From CAVXSP01 sp963764505 (GTDB taxonomy: Bacteria; Acidobacteriota; Vicinamibacteria; Vicinamibacterales; SCN-69-37): a stretch of DNA of 64,000 bases. Positions 17,560 through 26,537 of the stretch are shown here, in pieces. How positions within the stretch are numbered: position 1 is the first letter of the stretch; each line of letters starts with the position of its first letter. Position numbers and translations under genes: made by a program. Location of the stretch: contig CAVXSP010000003.1 in NCBI GenBank assembly GCA_963764505.1, forward strand, positions 255,872 through 319,871, written 5' to 3'. Under the pieces are notes generated by a model that searched no databases, was not told the origin of the DNA, and saw only the letters and a program-made list of their open reading frames with translations.

Positions 17560-18576
17560 ATGTCCCCTCCCCGCCCGAGCCCGCGCCGAGTGGCCATCGG
17601 CATCGCGCTGTCGATCGCGGGCATCGCGCTGCTGGTCTGGCAGATCAGGCGGGTGGGAACGGCGGCGATCGCGAGCGGCCTCGGGGCGCTCGGCTGGGGC
17701 TTTCTCGTCATCCTCGCGCTGTCGTTCGCGCGCTTCGTGCTGCGCTCGCTCGCCTGGACGACGCTGATGGGCGGCCGGCCGTCGCTCGCGGCGGCCGTCG
17801 CCGCGACGCTGGCGGGCGATGCGATCGGCAACGTGACGCCGCTGAGCCTGCTCGTCAGCGAGCCGGCGAAGGCCCTGTACCTGCGCGGACGCGTCTCCGG
17901 GTCGCGGTCGTTTCCGGCGCTGACCGCCGAGAACTTCTTCTACAGCGTGTCGGTGGCCGTCTTCATCGCTCTGGGCACGGCGGCGATGCTCGACGCCTTC
18001 GCCATCCCCGATCGCCGACTCCGCTGGGCGGGCCTGCTCGCCCTCGGCATGATGGCGGCCGTCCTCGCTGGCGCGCTCTGGCTGGCCTGGCGCAAGCCGG
18101 CGCTGGCGAGCGCCGCGCTGCAACGGCTGCCCTTCCCCGCGGCCGCCGCCCTGCTCGAGCGCGTCCGCCGGTACGAGACGACGACCTACTCGCTGCTCGG
18201 CCAGTCGGGCCGACCGCTCGGAATCGTGCTCGCCTGCGAGGCGGCGTTCCACCTGCTGAGCTTCGCGGAGGCCTATTACACGCTCTGGCTCATCACCGGC
18301 CAATCGGCGCCGCTGGCGGCGTTCGTGTTCGACACGTTCAACCGGATCGTGAACGTCGTCTTCCGCGCCATGCCCCTGCGGATTGGGGTCGACGAGGCCA
18401 GCACGGCCATCGTGGCCCCGGCGATCGGCTTCAGTCCGGCCGTCGGTGTTACTATCGCCCTCGCACGCAAGGGTCGGATGCTCGTCTGGGCGGCCGTGGG
18501 GATCGGCCTCGCGGTACGCAAGGGACTGACCGTGAGCGACATTGCCGAGCCAGACGAGAGGCGGGCCATGCCCTGA
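17560..18576 (+). CDS. UPF0104 / LPG-synthase-type membrane protein
   Basis: A 338-residue integral membrane protein of the lysylphosphatidylglycerol synthase TM-domain/flippase-like superfamily, with about eight hydrophobic helices and family features such as ATLAGDAIGNVTPLSLLVSEPAKALYL and ENFFYSVSVAVF. The soluble aminoacyl-transferase domain of MprF is absent, so a lipid-transport role is more likely than synthesis. A single-domain response regulator follows 26 bp downstream. Confidence 0.85.
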   Translation: MSPPRPSPRRVAIGIALSIAGIALLVWQIRRVGTAAIASGLGALGWGFLVILALSFARFVLRSLAWTTLMGGRPSLAAAVAATLAGDAIGNVTPLSLLVSEPAKALYLRGRVSGSRSFPALTAENFFYSVSVAVFIALGTAAMLDAFAIPDRRLRWAGLLALGMMAAVLAGALWLAWRKPALASAALQRLPFPAAAALLERVRRYETTTYSLLGQSGRPLGIVLACEAAFHLLSFAEAYYTLWLITGQSAPLAAFVFDTFNRIVNVVFRAMPLRIGVDEASTAIVAPAIGFSPAVGVTIALARKGRMLVWAAVGIGLAVRKGLTVSDIAEPDERRAMP

Positions 18577-18602
18577 GTCCGGCGCCGACGCGGCTCCCCA
18601 AC

Positions 18603-18950
18603 ATGCCCACCATTCTGATCGTCGACGACGAACAAGGCATCCGACAACTCGTCGGCCGCGTGCTCGAGCGCCGCGGCTACCGCGTCATCACCTGCCCGAG
18701 CGCCACCGAAGCGCTGGCGGTTCAGGATCCGATCGATCTGCTGGTCGTCGACCTGATCCTGCCGGAGGTGAACGGTCGACAGCTGACCGACGCCCTGCGA
18801 GCGCGTCAGCCCCTGCTGCCGGTCGTGCTGATGTCCGGCTACCTGTCGGACCGCGACCTCATGCCCGGGCCGCCGTCGATCTTCTTGCAGAAGCCGATGA
18901 TGCCGTCGGCCATGATCGACGCGGTCGACAAACTGCTACAGCAGGCGTAG
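18603..18950 (+). CDS. Single-domain response regulator
   Basis: 115 residues forming one receiver domain: acidic pocket D8/D9, phospho-acceptor D50 (VVDLILPEVNG), S78 and K97 (QKP). With no output domain it may act by protein contact, like CheY or as a phosphorelay shuttle. Its partner kinase is not adjacent; the nearest is the hybrid kinase at 22539-24614. The last 15 bp overlap the convergent DUF2064 gene. Confidence 0.92.
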   Translation: MPTILIVDDEQGIRQLVGRVLERRGYRVITCPSATEALAVQDPIDLLVVDLILPEVNGRQLTDALRARQPLLPVVLMSGYLSDRDLMPGPPSIFLQKPMMPSAMIDAVDKLLQQA

Positions 18951-19637
18951 CTTGCGCAGGACGGCCGCCGTGCGGGGCGCGCTCTGCGGCGCGTCTCGAA
19001 GGCGCGACACGAGCCGGTCCAGATCCGCGGGCGCGTCGACGTCGTTCCACGGCGCCAGCCGCACGACCTCGAGCCCGGCCTGCCCGCAGGCGCGTGCGAC
19101 TTCCTCGAGGGCGTGCGAGCTCTCCCAGCGCACGTTCGAGAACACGTCCGGCACGGCACCCGGCGCGACTGCCGCGCCCATCAGATAGCACCCGCCGCTC
19201 TCTGCCGGTCCGAGCACGACTGTCGGCGCGGCGCCGCCGAGCGACGCGAACGCCTGCTCCAAGTACGCGATCGGCAGATCCGGCAGGTCGGATCCCATCA
19301 CGACGACGCGGCGGAAGCCGCTCGCCGCCAGGTCCTCGAACACGTGGCGCTGCCGCTCGGCGAGGCTCGTGCCGCGCTGCGCGACGAACGTCTCGGCCGG
19401 GAGCGCCGGGCGCGCCACCCGCAGCCCCTCGACGGGCGGCGTGACCGCCAGCCGCACGCGCACGTTCGGCAGCGCGCCGGCGCGATCGACCAGATCGTCG
19501 ATGAACGCGAGCGCCAGGTCGCGGCGCCCATCCTCGGCCGGCACGCGCGGCGTCAACCGCGCCTTGATGCGCGGGTCCGAGGTCGACCGCGTCATCAGCG
19601 CCAACGCGCCCGGCGTCGAGAGGAGCGGGTCGGGCAT
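18936..19637 (-). CDS. DUF2064 glycosyltransferase-A-like protein
   Basis: A 233-residue protein with the TIGR04282/DUF2064 pattern of nucleotide-sugar transferase folds: an early KARLTPR-type basic stretch, VVVMGSDLPDLP and LGPAESGGCYLMG. Related proteins act in arsenosugar or small glycoside synthesis; the exact substrate is unknown. It is 11 bp downstream of recR on the same strand and may be cotranscribed with dnaX-ybaB-recR. Confidence 0.85.
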   Translation of the reverse strand: MPDPLLSTPGALALMTRSTSDPRIKARLTPRVPAEDGRRDLALAFIDDLVDRAGALPNVRVRLAVTPPVEGLRVARPALPAETFVAQRGTSLAERQRHVFEDLAASGFRRVVVMGSDLPDLPIAYLEQAFASLGGAAPTVVLGPAESGGCYLMGAAVAPGAVPDVFSNVRWESSHALEEVARACGQAGLEVVRLAPWNDVDAPADLDRLVSRLRDAPQSAPRTAAVLRKLRLL

Positions 19638-19648
19638 CGTCGGCGATT

Positions 19649-20245
19649 CTACAGTTCCCGCCGGCCTTCCATGGCCTTCGACATCGTGAACTCGTCCGTG
19701 TAGTCGAGGTCGCTACCGACCGGCACGCCCATCGCGATGCGCGTGACGCGGACGCCGAGCGGCTTCAGCAGCTTCGCGAGATAGAGCGCCGTGGCCTCGC
19801 CTTCGACGTTCGGATTGGTGGCGAGGATCACTTCCTCGACGCCGCCGGGCTCGATCCGCGCCAGCAGGCTGCGGATCTTCAGGTCGTCCGGCCCGACGCC
19901 CTGGAGCGGCGCAATTGCGCCCATCAGCACGTGATAGCGGCCGCGGAAGCCGCGGGTCTTCTCGATCGCGCCGACGTTCTCCGGCTGCTCGACGACGCAG
20001 ATGGCGCGGGCGTCGCGATCCGCACCCGTGCAGTAGACGCAGGGATCCACGTCGGTGATGGTGCTGCAGATCGAGCAGTAGGTGACCCGCTCCTTGACGA
20101 AGCGCATCGCATCGCAGAGCGCGTCGACCTCGGCGCGCGGCGTCTTGAGCAGATGGTACGCGAGCCGCTGCGCGCTCCGGGCCCCGATCCCGGGCAGACG
20201 CTGGAGCGCCTCGATGAGGACCGCCAGCGGCTCCGGACGCGCCAT
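19649..20245 (-). CDS. recR: Recombination mediator RecR
   Basis: Acts with RecF and RecO to load RecA at gaps. 198 residues with the N-terminal helix-hairpin-helix (LQRLPGIGARSAQRLAYHLL), a C4 zinc site (C57, C60, C69, C72), a Toprim domain (CVVEQPENVGAIEKT) and the C-terminal Walker-like region. Its ATG overlaps the ybaB stop (TGATG), so translation is coupled. Gene order ffs-dnaX-ybaB-recR is the widespread bacterial arrangement. Confidence 0.97.
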   Translation of the reverse strand: MARPEPLAVLIEALQRLPGIGARSAQRLAYHLLKTPRAEVDALCDAMRFVKERVTYCSICSTITDVDPCVYCTGADRDARAICVVEQPENVGAIEKTRGFRGRYHVLMGAIAPLQGVGPDDLKIRSLLARIEPGGVEEVILATNPNVEGEATALYLAKLLKPLGVRVTRIAMGVPVGSDLDYTDEFTMSKAMEGRREL

Positions 20246-20544
20246 CAGGGCAGGCCGGGAAGCTTCATGCCGCCCATCATGCCCTGCATCTGGCCGGCGA
20301 GGGCCTCGTCCGCCCGGCGGTGCGCGTCGTTGACGGCGGCGACGATCAGGTCCTGCAGCATCTCGATGTCGTCCTTGGAGACGACCTCGGGATCGATCCT
20401 GAGGCTCTGCAGCTGCTTGTGCCCGTTGATGACGACCGTGACCATGCCGCCCCCGGCGCTGGCCTCCACGCGCATGTCCGCCATCTGGCGCTGCAGCTGC
20501 TCCTGCATCTGCTGCGCCTGCTGCATCATCTTCTGTATGTTCAT
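20245..20544 (-). CDS. ybaB: YbaB/EbfC nucleoid-associated protein
   Basis: A 99-residue DNA-binding protein, with MNIQKMMQQAQQMQEQLQ at the start, GMVTVVINGHKQLQSLRIDPE and a Gly/Met-rich end (GQMQGMMGGMKLPGL). The start at 20544 is chosen because the alternative ATG at 20568 lies inside a heptad repeat array and adds eight residues not typical of the family. Located between dnaX and recR. Confidence 0.95.
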   Translation of the reverse strand: MNIQKMMQQAQQMQEQLQRQMADMRVEASAGGGMVTVVINGHKQLQSLRIDPEVVSKDDIEMLQDLIVAAVNDAHRRADEALAGQMQGMMGGMKLPGLP

Positions 20545-20561
20545 GGTTTCACCGTGGTTGT

Positions 20562-20690
20562 GAGTCATGAGTCATGAGTCTTGAGTTGTGAGTCCTGAGT
20601 TGTGAGTTGAACTCCCACCTCGAGCTGAGCGCCACACTCACAACTCAGAACTCAGAACTCACAACTCACAACTAAAACTCACGACTCACA
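20562..20690. repeat. Inverted heptad arrays between dnaX and ybaB
   Basis: Seven units of GAGTCAT/GAGTTGT type occupy 20562-20610, and a complementary array of ACTCACA/ACTCAGA units occupies 20636-20690. Together they could form a long imperfect hairpin in the transcript between the dnaX and ybaB genes. The array reaches to within 2 bp of the dnaX stop codon. Confidence 0.85.
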
Positions 20691-20691
20691 C

Positions 20692-22350
20692 CTACTGGAT
20701 CTCCTCCACGTCCTCGATGGTCCCGCCAAAGACGTCGAGGACGGCCTGGACCGCGGGCTCCGTCCGGGCGCGCGCGGTGAGCTCGGCTTTCCGTTCGGCG
20801 GCGGGATCGGGCGCCGCCGACGGCGCGGACGCGCCTTCGCGGGCGGCCACGCGCAGCGGCAGGCTGCTCACCGAGCGTGCCAGCTCCTGAATCCATCCGC
20901 TCTGCCGGTCGAACTCGGCGCGCAGCGTCTTGTGCACCGGCGCGAACGTGAACACGATCGTATCGGCCTCGACCTCGACGCTCTTCGCCTGCGCGACGAC
21001 CATGCTGTAGAACACGCGGTTGCGCTCGCGGATGGCGGCGAGCAGGGCGGACTTCGGATCGGACCCGACGCTGCCGGTTCCGGGGCTCCCAGGTTCCGAG
21101 GTCCTGGGGTTCTGGGGTTCCGAGGTTCTGGGGTTCTGGGGCTCCGGGGTTCTCGCCGGCGCCGAAGGCGCGGCCGCCGGCCTGGCGGGCGCCGGCATCT
21201 GGCGCCGCGGAGCGCCACCCTCGAGGCCGGCGATGATCTCGACGAGCGGCGTGAGCTGGCGGAGATGCATCCACTTGACCAGCGCCATCTCGAACTGGTG
21301 CCGCGGCTGCGAGGCGCCCTTGATCTCGAACTCGCTGCGCGAGAGCAGGTCGAAGGCGCGCATCAGGTCCTCGCGGGAGAACCGGGCCGCGAGATCGGCG
21401 AGGCGCGGCCGCTCTCCTTCCGCCGCGATCTCTGGATCAGCAAGGCGGCTCTCGTCGATCTTCACGACCATCAGGTCGCGCATGAGCCGTGAGAGCTCCC
21501 GGCAGACGATCCGGAGATCGAAGCCGCCGTCGACGACCCGGTCCGCCAGCTCGAAGGCGGCTTTCGGGTCCTCGCGTGCGATCGTCTCGACGATCTCGAA
21601 TTGCAGGTCGCGGCCGATCAGCCCGAGGACCGTGCTGACGCCCGCCATCGTGATGCGGTCGCTCGTGAATGCGAGCACCTGGTCGAGCGCGCTGAGCGCG
21701 TCGCGCATGCTGCCCTCGGCCGATCGCGCGACCAGCGCCAGCGCGCCCTCGTCGACCTCGACCTGCTCGCTCGCCGTGACCCGCGCGAGCTGCTCTCGAA
21801 TCGCGCCGAACGGCAGCGTCTTCAGCTCGAACACCTGGGACCGGGACTGAATCGTCGCCGGCACGGCGTGCAGCTCCGTGGTCGCCATCATGAACTTCAC
21901 GTACGGCGGGGGTTCCTCGATCGACTTGAGCAGGGCGTCGAACGCGCTCTTCGACAGCCGGTGCACTTCGTCGATGATGAAGACCTTGAAGCGGTCCCGC
22001 ATCGGCGCGATGCTCAGCGGCTCGACGATGACCTCGCGCACCGCATCGACGCCCGTATAGGTGGCGCCGTCAATCTCGAAGACGTCGACGTCGCGGCCCT
22101 CGGCGATCTCGAGACACGCGTCGCACCGGCCGCACGGTTCCGGCGTCGGGCCCTGCACGCAGTTCAGCGCGCGCGCCAGGATCCTCGCCGTCGTCGTCTT
22201 GCCCACGCCGCGGGGACCGGCGAAGATGAACGCCTGCGCGAGACGCCCGGTCGCGATGGCGTTCTTCAGCGTCTCGACGACGCCGCGCTGACCGATGACG
22301 TCCTCGAAGCGCTGGGGACGCCACTTGCGGGCGAGAGCAACATGAGGCAT
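20692..22350 (-). CDS. dnaX: DNA polymerase III subunit gamma/tau
   Basis: Clamp-loader ATPase, 552 residues. Walker A GPRGVGKT (45-52), zinc cysteines C64, C73, C76, C79, DEVHRLSKSAFDALLKSIEEPP and the SRSQ sensor segment are present. Start at 22350 (MPHVALARKWRP) is the conserved one; the frame is open upstream but crosses the SRP RNA gene. Between the ATPase core and the C-terminal domain is a linker built from 8-bp DNA repeats (21076-21155) giving the peptide repeat EPQNPRTS. I see no programmed frameshift signal for a separate gamma form. Confidence 0.97.
   Translation of the reverse strand: MPHVALARKWRPQRFEDVIGQRGVVETLKNAIATGRLAQAFIFAGPRGVGKTTTARILARALNCVQGPTPEPCGRCDACLEIAEGRDVDVFEIDGATYTGVDAVREVIVEPLSIAPMRDRFKVFIIDEVHRLSKSAFDALLKSIEEPPPYVKFMMATTELHAVPATIQSRSQVFELKTLPFGAIREQLARVTASEQVEVDEGALALVARSAEGSMRDALSALDQVLAFTSDRITMAGVSTVLGLIGRDLQFEIVETIAREDPKAAFELADRVVDGGFDLRIVCRELSRLMRDLMVVKIDESRLADPEIAAEGERPRLADLAARFSREDLMRAFDLLSRSEFEIKGASQPRHQFEMALVKWMHLRQLTPLVEIIAGLEGGAPRRQMPAPARPAAAPSAPARTPEPQNPRTSEPQNPRTSEPGSPGTGSVGSDPKSALLAAIRERNRVFYSMVVAQAKSVEVEADTIVFTFAPVHKTLRAEFDRQSGWIQELARSVSSLPLRVAAREGASAPSAAPDPAAERKAELTARARTEPAVQAVLDVFGGTIEDVEEIQ
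21076..21155. repeat. 8-bp tandem repeats in the dnaX linker
   Basis: About ten imperfect copies of GGTTCTGG-like octamers. As 24 bp equals eight codons, the array adds EPQNPRTS units without breaking the frame only in multiples of three octamers. Confidence 0.8.
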
Positions 22351-22366
22351 GGGAAAAGAAGTTCCG

Positions 22367-22490
22367 CGCCTCCGACCGCGGTCCGGAGGGCCTGCGGCAC
22401 AGCACAGGATCGACTTAGCGCTGCTGCCTTCCGGCCCTGACGCGGTTCGTCGGCTGAACTTGCACAGGGTCCGGACCGCGATCCGAGGCG
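22367..22490 (-). ncRNA. ffs: Signal recognition particle RNA (small 4.5S type)
   Basis: The minus strand carries the diagnostic asymmetric-loop core GTCAGGGCCGGAAGGCAGCAG. The ends pair over about 20 bp (CGCCTCGGATCGCGGTCCGG with the complementary 22367-22387 side), forming the long helix that binds Ffh. Located 16 bp upstream of dnaX, a common position. The exact 5' and 3' ends are uncertain by about 10 nt. Confidence 0.93.
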
Positions 22491-22538
22491 CGGCGGCTCC
22501 TGAGCGAGTGTAGCACGCGCAAATCGCGCCGATCCGCG

Positions 22539-24614
22539 TCAGCCGATCTCCAGGCCGACGCGCTCCCGCCGCAGCTCGGCCACGGCCTGGACGATGCGAT
22601 CGGGCGTGATCGGCTTCGTGAGGTGGCGCTGGAAGCCGGCCGCGAGCACGCGCTCGGCGTCGATCGGACGCGCGAACGCGGTGAGCGCAATCGCGGGCAC
22701 ATGGGGATCGAGCGCCCGCACGTGGCGGATGAGATCGTAGCCGTCGCGCGCCGGCATGCTGATGTCGCTGACCAGCACGTCGAATCGCCCTGCATCGAAC
22801 GCCGCGACGGCTTCGTCCACGCTGCCGGCGGTCGTCACCTGGGCGCCGTGCGTCGCCAACATGCGCTCCGCGAGCTCGCAGACGTCCGGCGAGTCGTCGA
22901 CGACCAGCACCCGGACGCCGGCGAGCCAGAGCGGCGCCTCGAGCGATGAGGCTGCCGGGTCTCCCGTCAGCGCTGCCGCCTCCCGGCTGGGCACGCGCAT
23001 CGTGAACGTGGAGCCCTGGCCGGCACCGTCGCTCCGGCCGACGAGGGTCCCCCCGTGCATCTCCATCAGCTGCCGCGCGATCGACAGGCCGAGCCCGAGG
23101 CCCGAGTGACTGCGCGTCGTGGAGGCATCCACCTGCCTGAAGCGGTCGAAGATCTGATCGGTGAGCTCCGGGCTGATTCCGATCCCCGTATCGCGCACCG
23201 AGAGCTCCGCGCCGCCGGGCACGCCAGAGAGCGACACCGTGATGCGGCCCCCACGCGGCGTGAACTTCACGGCGTTGCTGATGAGGTTGCCGACCACCTG
23301 CTGCAGCCGTACGGGATCGCCGCGCACGATCGGCGCGTCGGGCGCCAGCCGCCGCTCGAGCACCAGCCCCTTGGCGTCCATGGCCGGCGACGCCGCCGCG
23401 ATCGCCGACTCGGCGACGGCCGTGAGATCGACGTCCTGCATCTCCAGCCGGAGCGTGCCCGCCTCGATCCGCGACATGTCGAGCAGGTCGTTGACGAGAT
23501 CCGCCTGCAGGCGCGAGTTGCGGTGAATGGCGTCGAGCGCCTTCTTGCGGTCGGCCTCGCCGAGCATCCCACTCATCAGCAGCTGCACCCAGCCGGTGAT
23601 CGCGGAGAGCGGGGTCCTCAGCTCGTGGCTGACCGTCGCGAGGAACTCGTCCTTGAGGCGGTTGGATCGCTCGGCGAGCGCGCGGGCGGACCGCTCGCTC
23701 TCCAGCGTCGCCGCGAGCTTCTCGCTCAGCTCGCGCTCGGCCGCTTCGGCCCGGGAACGGGCCGCGGCCTGCCGCTGCAGCGCCGACGCCGTCCACCACG
23801 TGAACCCGGAGAAGAGCGCGACGAACGCGAAGATCAGAATGGACAGACCGAACGCCGTATCGAACAGGCGGGCCTGCTCGCCCGCCAGCCGCAGCAGCCC
23901 GAGCAGGATCGGCAGCAGGATCGCCGCCGGAATCATCCGGCGGAGCAGCACGCCGCCGGCGTCGTGCGCGAGGCTCCGCCTGGCGATCCCGACCTCGGGC
24001 CGGGCGAACAGCACGCCGACGCCCAGGACGATCAGCGCCACCGCCGTGTTGAGGGCGATCCCGGTGAACCGGGCGAGTCCATACAGCTCGTGGACCTGAA
24101 AGAAGTAGCCGAGCGTCGGCAGCAACGCGATGAGGATGCCCGCCAGCGCCAGGCGTTGATGGAGCGGCACCTCTCGCCGGCTCCGCGTGTCCAGCCACAG
24201 CATCGCGAAGCCGAACAGCGGCAGGCAGATCGACGCGGGCGGGCCCATCCGGTTCGGGCTGGTGGTCGCCGGCGCCCCCGGCTCCTCCCGAAAGAGCGAT
24301 TGATCGATGTGGAGATCCCACCCGAACAGGTGCTCGCTCAACGTGGCGAGCCCGATGAGAATCACGCCGACCGCGAGCACCTGTCCGAGCCCGACCTCGA
24401 TCCGCGAGCGGCCCGGCCGGCTCGAGAAGAAGAGAGAGAGGCCGGCGGCGAGCAACGCCACCGCGGTGTTCGTCTTGATGACGATGCCGGCGGCGACCGC
24501 CATGAGCCGGCTGTCATCGACGGCCCACCCGAGCAGGGCGAGACCGCCGATCGCACAGACGGCCAGGCCGCACGTCGCTGCGAACCGCTGGCTGTTTCGG
24601 GTCCAGTCGCTCAT
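22539..24614 (-). CDS. Membrane hybrid sensor histidine kinase
   Basis: 691 residues: an N-terminal membrane part with about eight hydrophobic segments, a short coiled coil (AAARSRAEAAERELSEKL), HisKA with His330 (SHELRTPL), HATPase_c with N, G1 and G2 boxes (NLISNAVKFTP, DTGIGI, GLGLGLSIARQL) and a C-terminal receiver with Asp617 (SDISMPARDG). Internal phosphotransfer from His330 to Asp617 is expected. No output regulator is adjacent; the stand-alone receiver at 18603 is a candidate partner (inference). Confidence 0.93.
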   Translation of the reverse strand: MSDWTRNSQRFAATCGLAVCAIGGLALLGWAVDDSRLMAVAAGIVIKTNTAVALLAAGLSLFFSSRPGRSRIEVGLGQVLAVGVILIGLATLSEHLFGWDLHIDQSLFREEPGAPATTSPNRMGPPASICLPLFGFAMLWLDTRSRREVPLHQRLALAGILIALLPTLGYFFQVHELYGLARFTGIALNTAVALIVLGVGVLFARPEVGIARRSLAHDAGGVLLRRMIPAAILLPILLGLLRLAGEQARLFDTAFGLSILIFAFVALFSGFTWWTASALQRQAAARSRAEAAERELSEKLAATLESERSARALAERSNRLKDEFLATVSHELRTPLSAITGWVQLLMSGMLGEADRKKALDAIHRNSRLQADLVNDLLDMSRIEAGTLRLEMQDVDLTAVAESAIAAASPAMDAKGLVLERRLAPDAPIVRGDPVRLQQVVGNLISNAVKFTPRGGRITVSLSGVPGGAELSVRDTGIGISPELTDQIFDRFRQVDASTTRSHSGLGLGLSIARQLMEMHGGTLVGRSDGAGQGSTFTMRVPSREAAALTGDPAASSLEAPLWLAGVRVLVVDDSPDVCELAERMLATHGAQVTTAGSVDEAVAAFDAGRFDVLVSDISMPARDGYDLIRHVRALDPHVPAIALTAFARPIDAERVLAAGFQRHLTKPITPDRIVQAVAELRRERVGLEIG

Positions 24615-24665
24615 TGGAAATCCAAGAGTATCCAGAACGTCCCTGCGCGAACGCCGTTCTCGGGG

Positions 24666-25205
24666 TTATTCCGCCGGATTCTCGGGTGATGACCTTATCG
24701 CCCGATTGAGCGCCCGTGCGACGCTCGCGAACGCGGCGCGCATCTCATCGTAGGAGAAATTCGCGTTGCGCCCGCTCGGATTCGGGAGCACGAACACCTG
24801 GGCGCCTTCGAATCTCTCGAGCTGCCGGCCGAGCGTGACGGCCCCCTTCTTCCCGAACACCGCCCGGTACAACGAGACGCCGACGAACGCCACGACGGCT
24901 GGCTTGAACCGGCGGACCTTGCGTCGAAGCGCCGGCAGGCCGGCCGCGTACTCGCCCGGGCGCAGCGTGTCGATGCCGGCCGTCGCCCGCGGCACCAGAT
25001 TGGTGATCCCCAGCCGCCATTCGGCCAACCGGTCGTCGTCTTCCGTTCCGATTCGCTCCGGCACGATGCGGGCGTCGTACAGCAGCTTCCAGAACCGGTT
25101 CGAGTGCCCGGCGAAATGGTGCCCGATGGCCTCGGACCGCAGGCCCGGATTGATGCCGACGAAGAGCAGGCGCACGCCGGGCGCGATCCGGTCACGGAGC
25201 GGCAC
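24666..25205 (-). CDS. mug: Mismatch-specific (G:T/U) DNA glycosylase
   Basis: Removes uracil or thymine mispaired with guanine. 179 residues; the active-site motif GINPG (FVGINPGLRSEA) and the DNA-binding loop NPSGRNANFSYDEM define the Mug/TDG branch of the uracil glycosylase superfamily. Its start overlaps the MFS gene end by 14 bp on the same strand, so it is the last gene of an IlvD-MFS-Mug transcript, probably by accident of position. Confidence 0.93.
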   Translation of the reverse strand: MPLRDRIAPGVRLLFVGINPGLRSEAIGHHFAGHSNRFWKLLYDARIVPERIGTEDDDRLAEWRLGITNLVPRATAGIDTLRPGEYAAGLPALRRKVRRFKPAVVAFVGVSLYRAVFGKKGAVTLGRQLERFEGAQVFVLPNPSGRNANFSYDEMRAAFASVARALNRAIRSSPENPAE

Positions 25206-26511
25206 GCGGTCCCTTTGCCGCGAGCCGGGCAGGCGCTGCGAAGAACAGCGCCGCGGCCGCGGAGAGCGCGGCGCATCCGGCCAGGAAGTACAGGCCGGCG
25301 GCGTAGCTGCGCGTCGCGTCGCGGATCCAGCCGACCGCGTACGGACCGGCGAACCCGCCGAGGTTCCCGATCGCGTTCACCAGCGCGATGCCTCCGGCGG
25401 CCGCCCTCCCGCTGAGGAACTCGGACGGGAGCGGCCAGAACGCCGGCTTCGACCCGTACAGGCCAATTGCCGCGGCGCCCAGCGCCACGAGCGAGAGGGC
25501 GGGGCGCCCGGCCGCGACGCCCGCCGCCGCGAGGCTCGCCGACGCCAGCAGCGCCGCGGCGATGAAGTGCCAACGCCGCTCGCGTTGGCGATCCGAGGAC
25601 CAGGCCCACAGCATCATGCCGACCAGTCCGGCCAGGTACGGCAACGCCGTCAGCAGGCCGGTCGAGACGTTCGAGAACCCCTGTGATTTCACGATGAGCG
25701 GCAGGAAGAACGTGATCCCGTAGGTGGCGGTGACGATCGTGAGGTAGACGAACGACAGACCGAGCACTCGGGGATCGCCGAGCGCCTCGCGCACCGTGAC
25801 GTGCCGGCCGGCCTCGATCGCGCGCTGCTCCGCACCGAGGTGCGCCTCGAGCCAGGCGCGCTCGTCCACCTCGAGCCACGCCGCGCGCGACGGACGGTCC
25901 GTGAGCCGCGCGAGCACGACGGGCGCGAGCACGATCGCCGGCAGCGACTCGACAAGGAACAGCCATTGCCAGCCGGCGAGCCGCCAGACGCCATCGAGCT
26001 GGAGCAGCACGCCGGAGAGCGCCGCGGCGACCGCATTCGAGCCGGGCACCGCGAGGAAGAGCGCCGACACGACGCGGGCGCGGTACCGGCCGGGAAACCA
26101 GTACGTGAAGTACAAGAGGATCCCCGGAAAGAATCCGGCCTCGGCGGCGCCGAGCAGGAAGCGGAGTCCGAGAAAGCTCGCGGGCCCTCGCACGAAGACC
26201 ATGAGGCCCGACACGACGCCCCAGGTGAGCATGATGCGGGCGATCCAGCGGCGCGCGCCGACGCGCTCGAGGATCAGATTGCTGGGCACCTCGAACAGGA
26301 AATACCCCAGGAAGAAGATGCCGGCGCCCCAGCCGTACAGATACGCGCTGAAGCCCAGATCGGCGTTCATCCCCAGCGCGGCGAAGCCGACGTTGGTGCG
26401 ATCGACGTAGGCGACGAAGTAGAGCGTCACCACGAGCGGCAGCAGCCGCCATGAGATCTTGCGCATGGCGCGCCGCTCGATGGCGTCTGGCGCGCTCGCG
26501 GTGACCGTCAT
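25192..26511 (-). CDS. MFS transporter, anion:cation symporter type
   Basis: 439 residues, 12 hydrophobic segments, with the ACS-family opening RISWRLLPLVVTLYFVAYVDRTNVGFA-like region and a PGRYRARVVSA loop. Relatives import sugar acids such as galactonate, glucarate or tartrate. The start at 26511 leaves a 26-bp gap to the sugar-acid dehydratase gene upstream, which supports uptake of the dehydratase substrate. Confidence 0.92.
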   Translation of the reverse strand: MTVTASAPDAIERRAMRKISWRLLPLVVTLYFVAYVDRTNVGFAALGMNADLGFSAYLYGWGAGIFFLGYFLFEVPSNLILERVGARRWIARIMLTWGVVSGLMVFVRGPASFLGLRFLLGAAEAGFFPGILLYFTYWFPGRYRARVVSALFLAVPGSNAVAAALSGVLLQLDGVWRLAGWQWLFLVESLPAIVLAPVVLARLTDRPSRAAWLEVDERAWLEAHLGAEQRAIEAGRHVTVREALGDPRVLGLSFVYLTIVTATYGITFFLPLIVKSQGFSNVSTGLLTALPYLAGLVGMMLWAWSSDRQRERRWHFIAAALLASASLAAAGVAAGRPALSLVALGAAAIGLYGSKPAFWPLPSEFLSGRAAAGGIALVNAIGNLGGFAGPYAVGWIRDATRSYAAGLYFLAGCAALSAAAALFFAAPARLAAKGPRAAP

Positions 26512-26537
26512 GGCTGGTGGCGGCGCGACCGCGCCGG

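Noticed and set aside
22350..22367. Riboswitch or leader between SRP RNA and dnaX
   Set aside because: The spacer is only 16 bp; nothing beyond the RNA gene itself is supported.
20692..24321. Single 1209-codon frame joining dnaX with upstream sequence
   Set aside because: The part above 22350 crosses the SRP RNA gene and is out of frame with the histidine kinase; dnaX starts at 22350.
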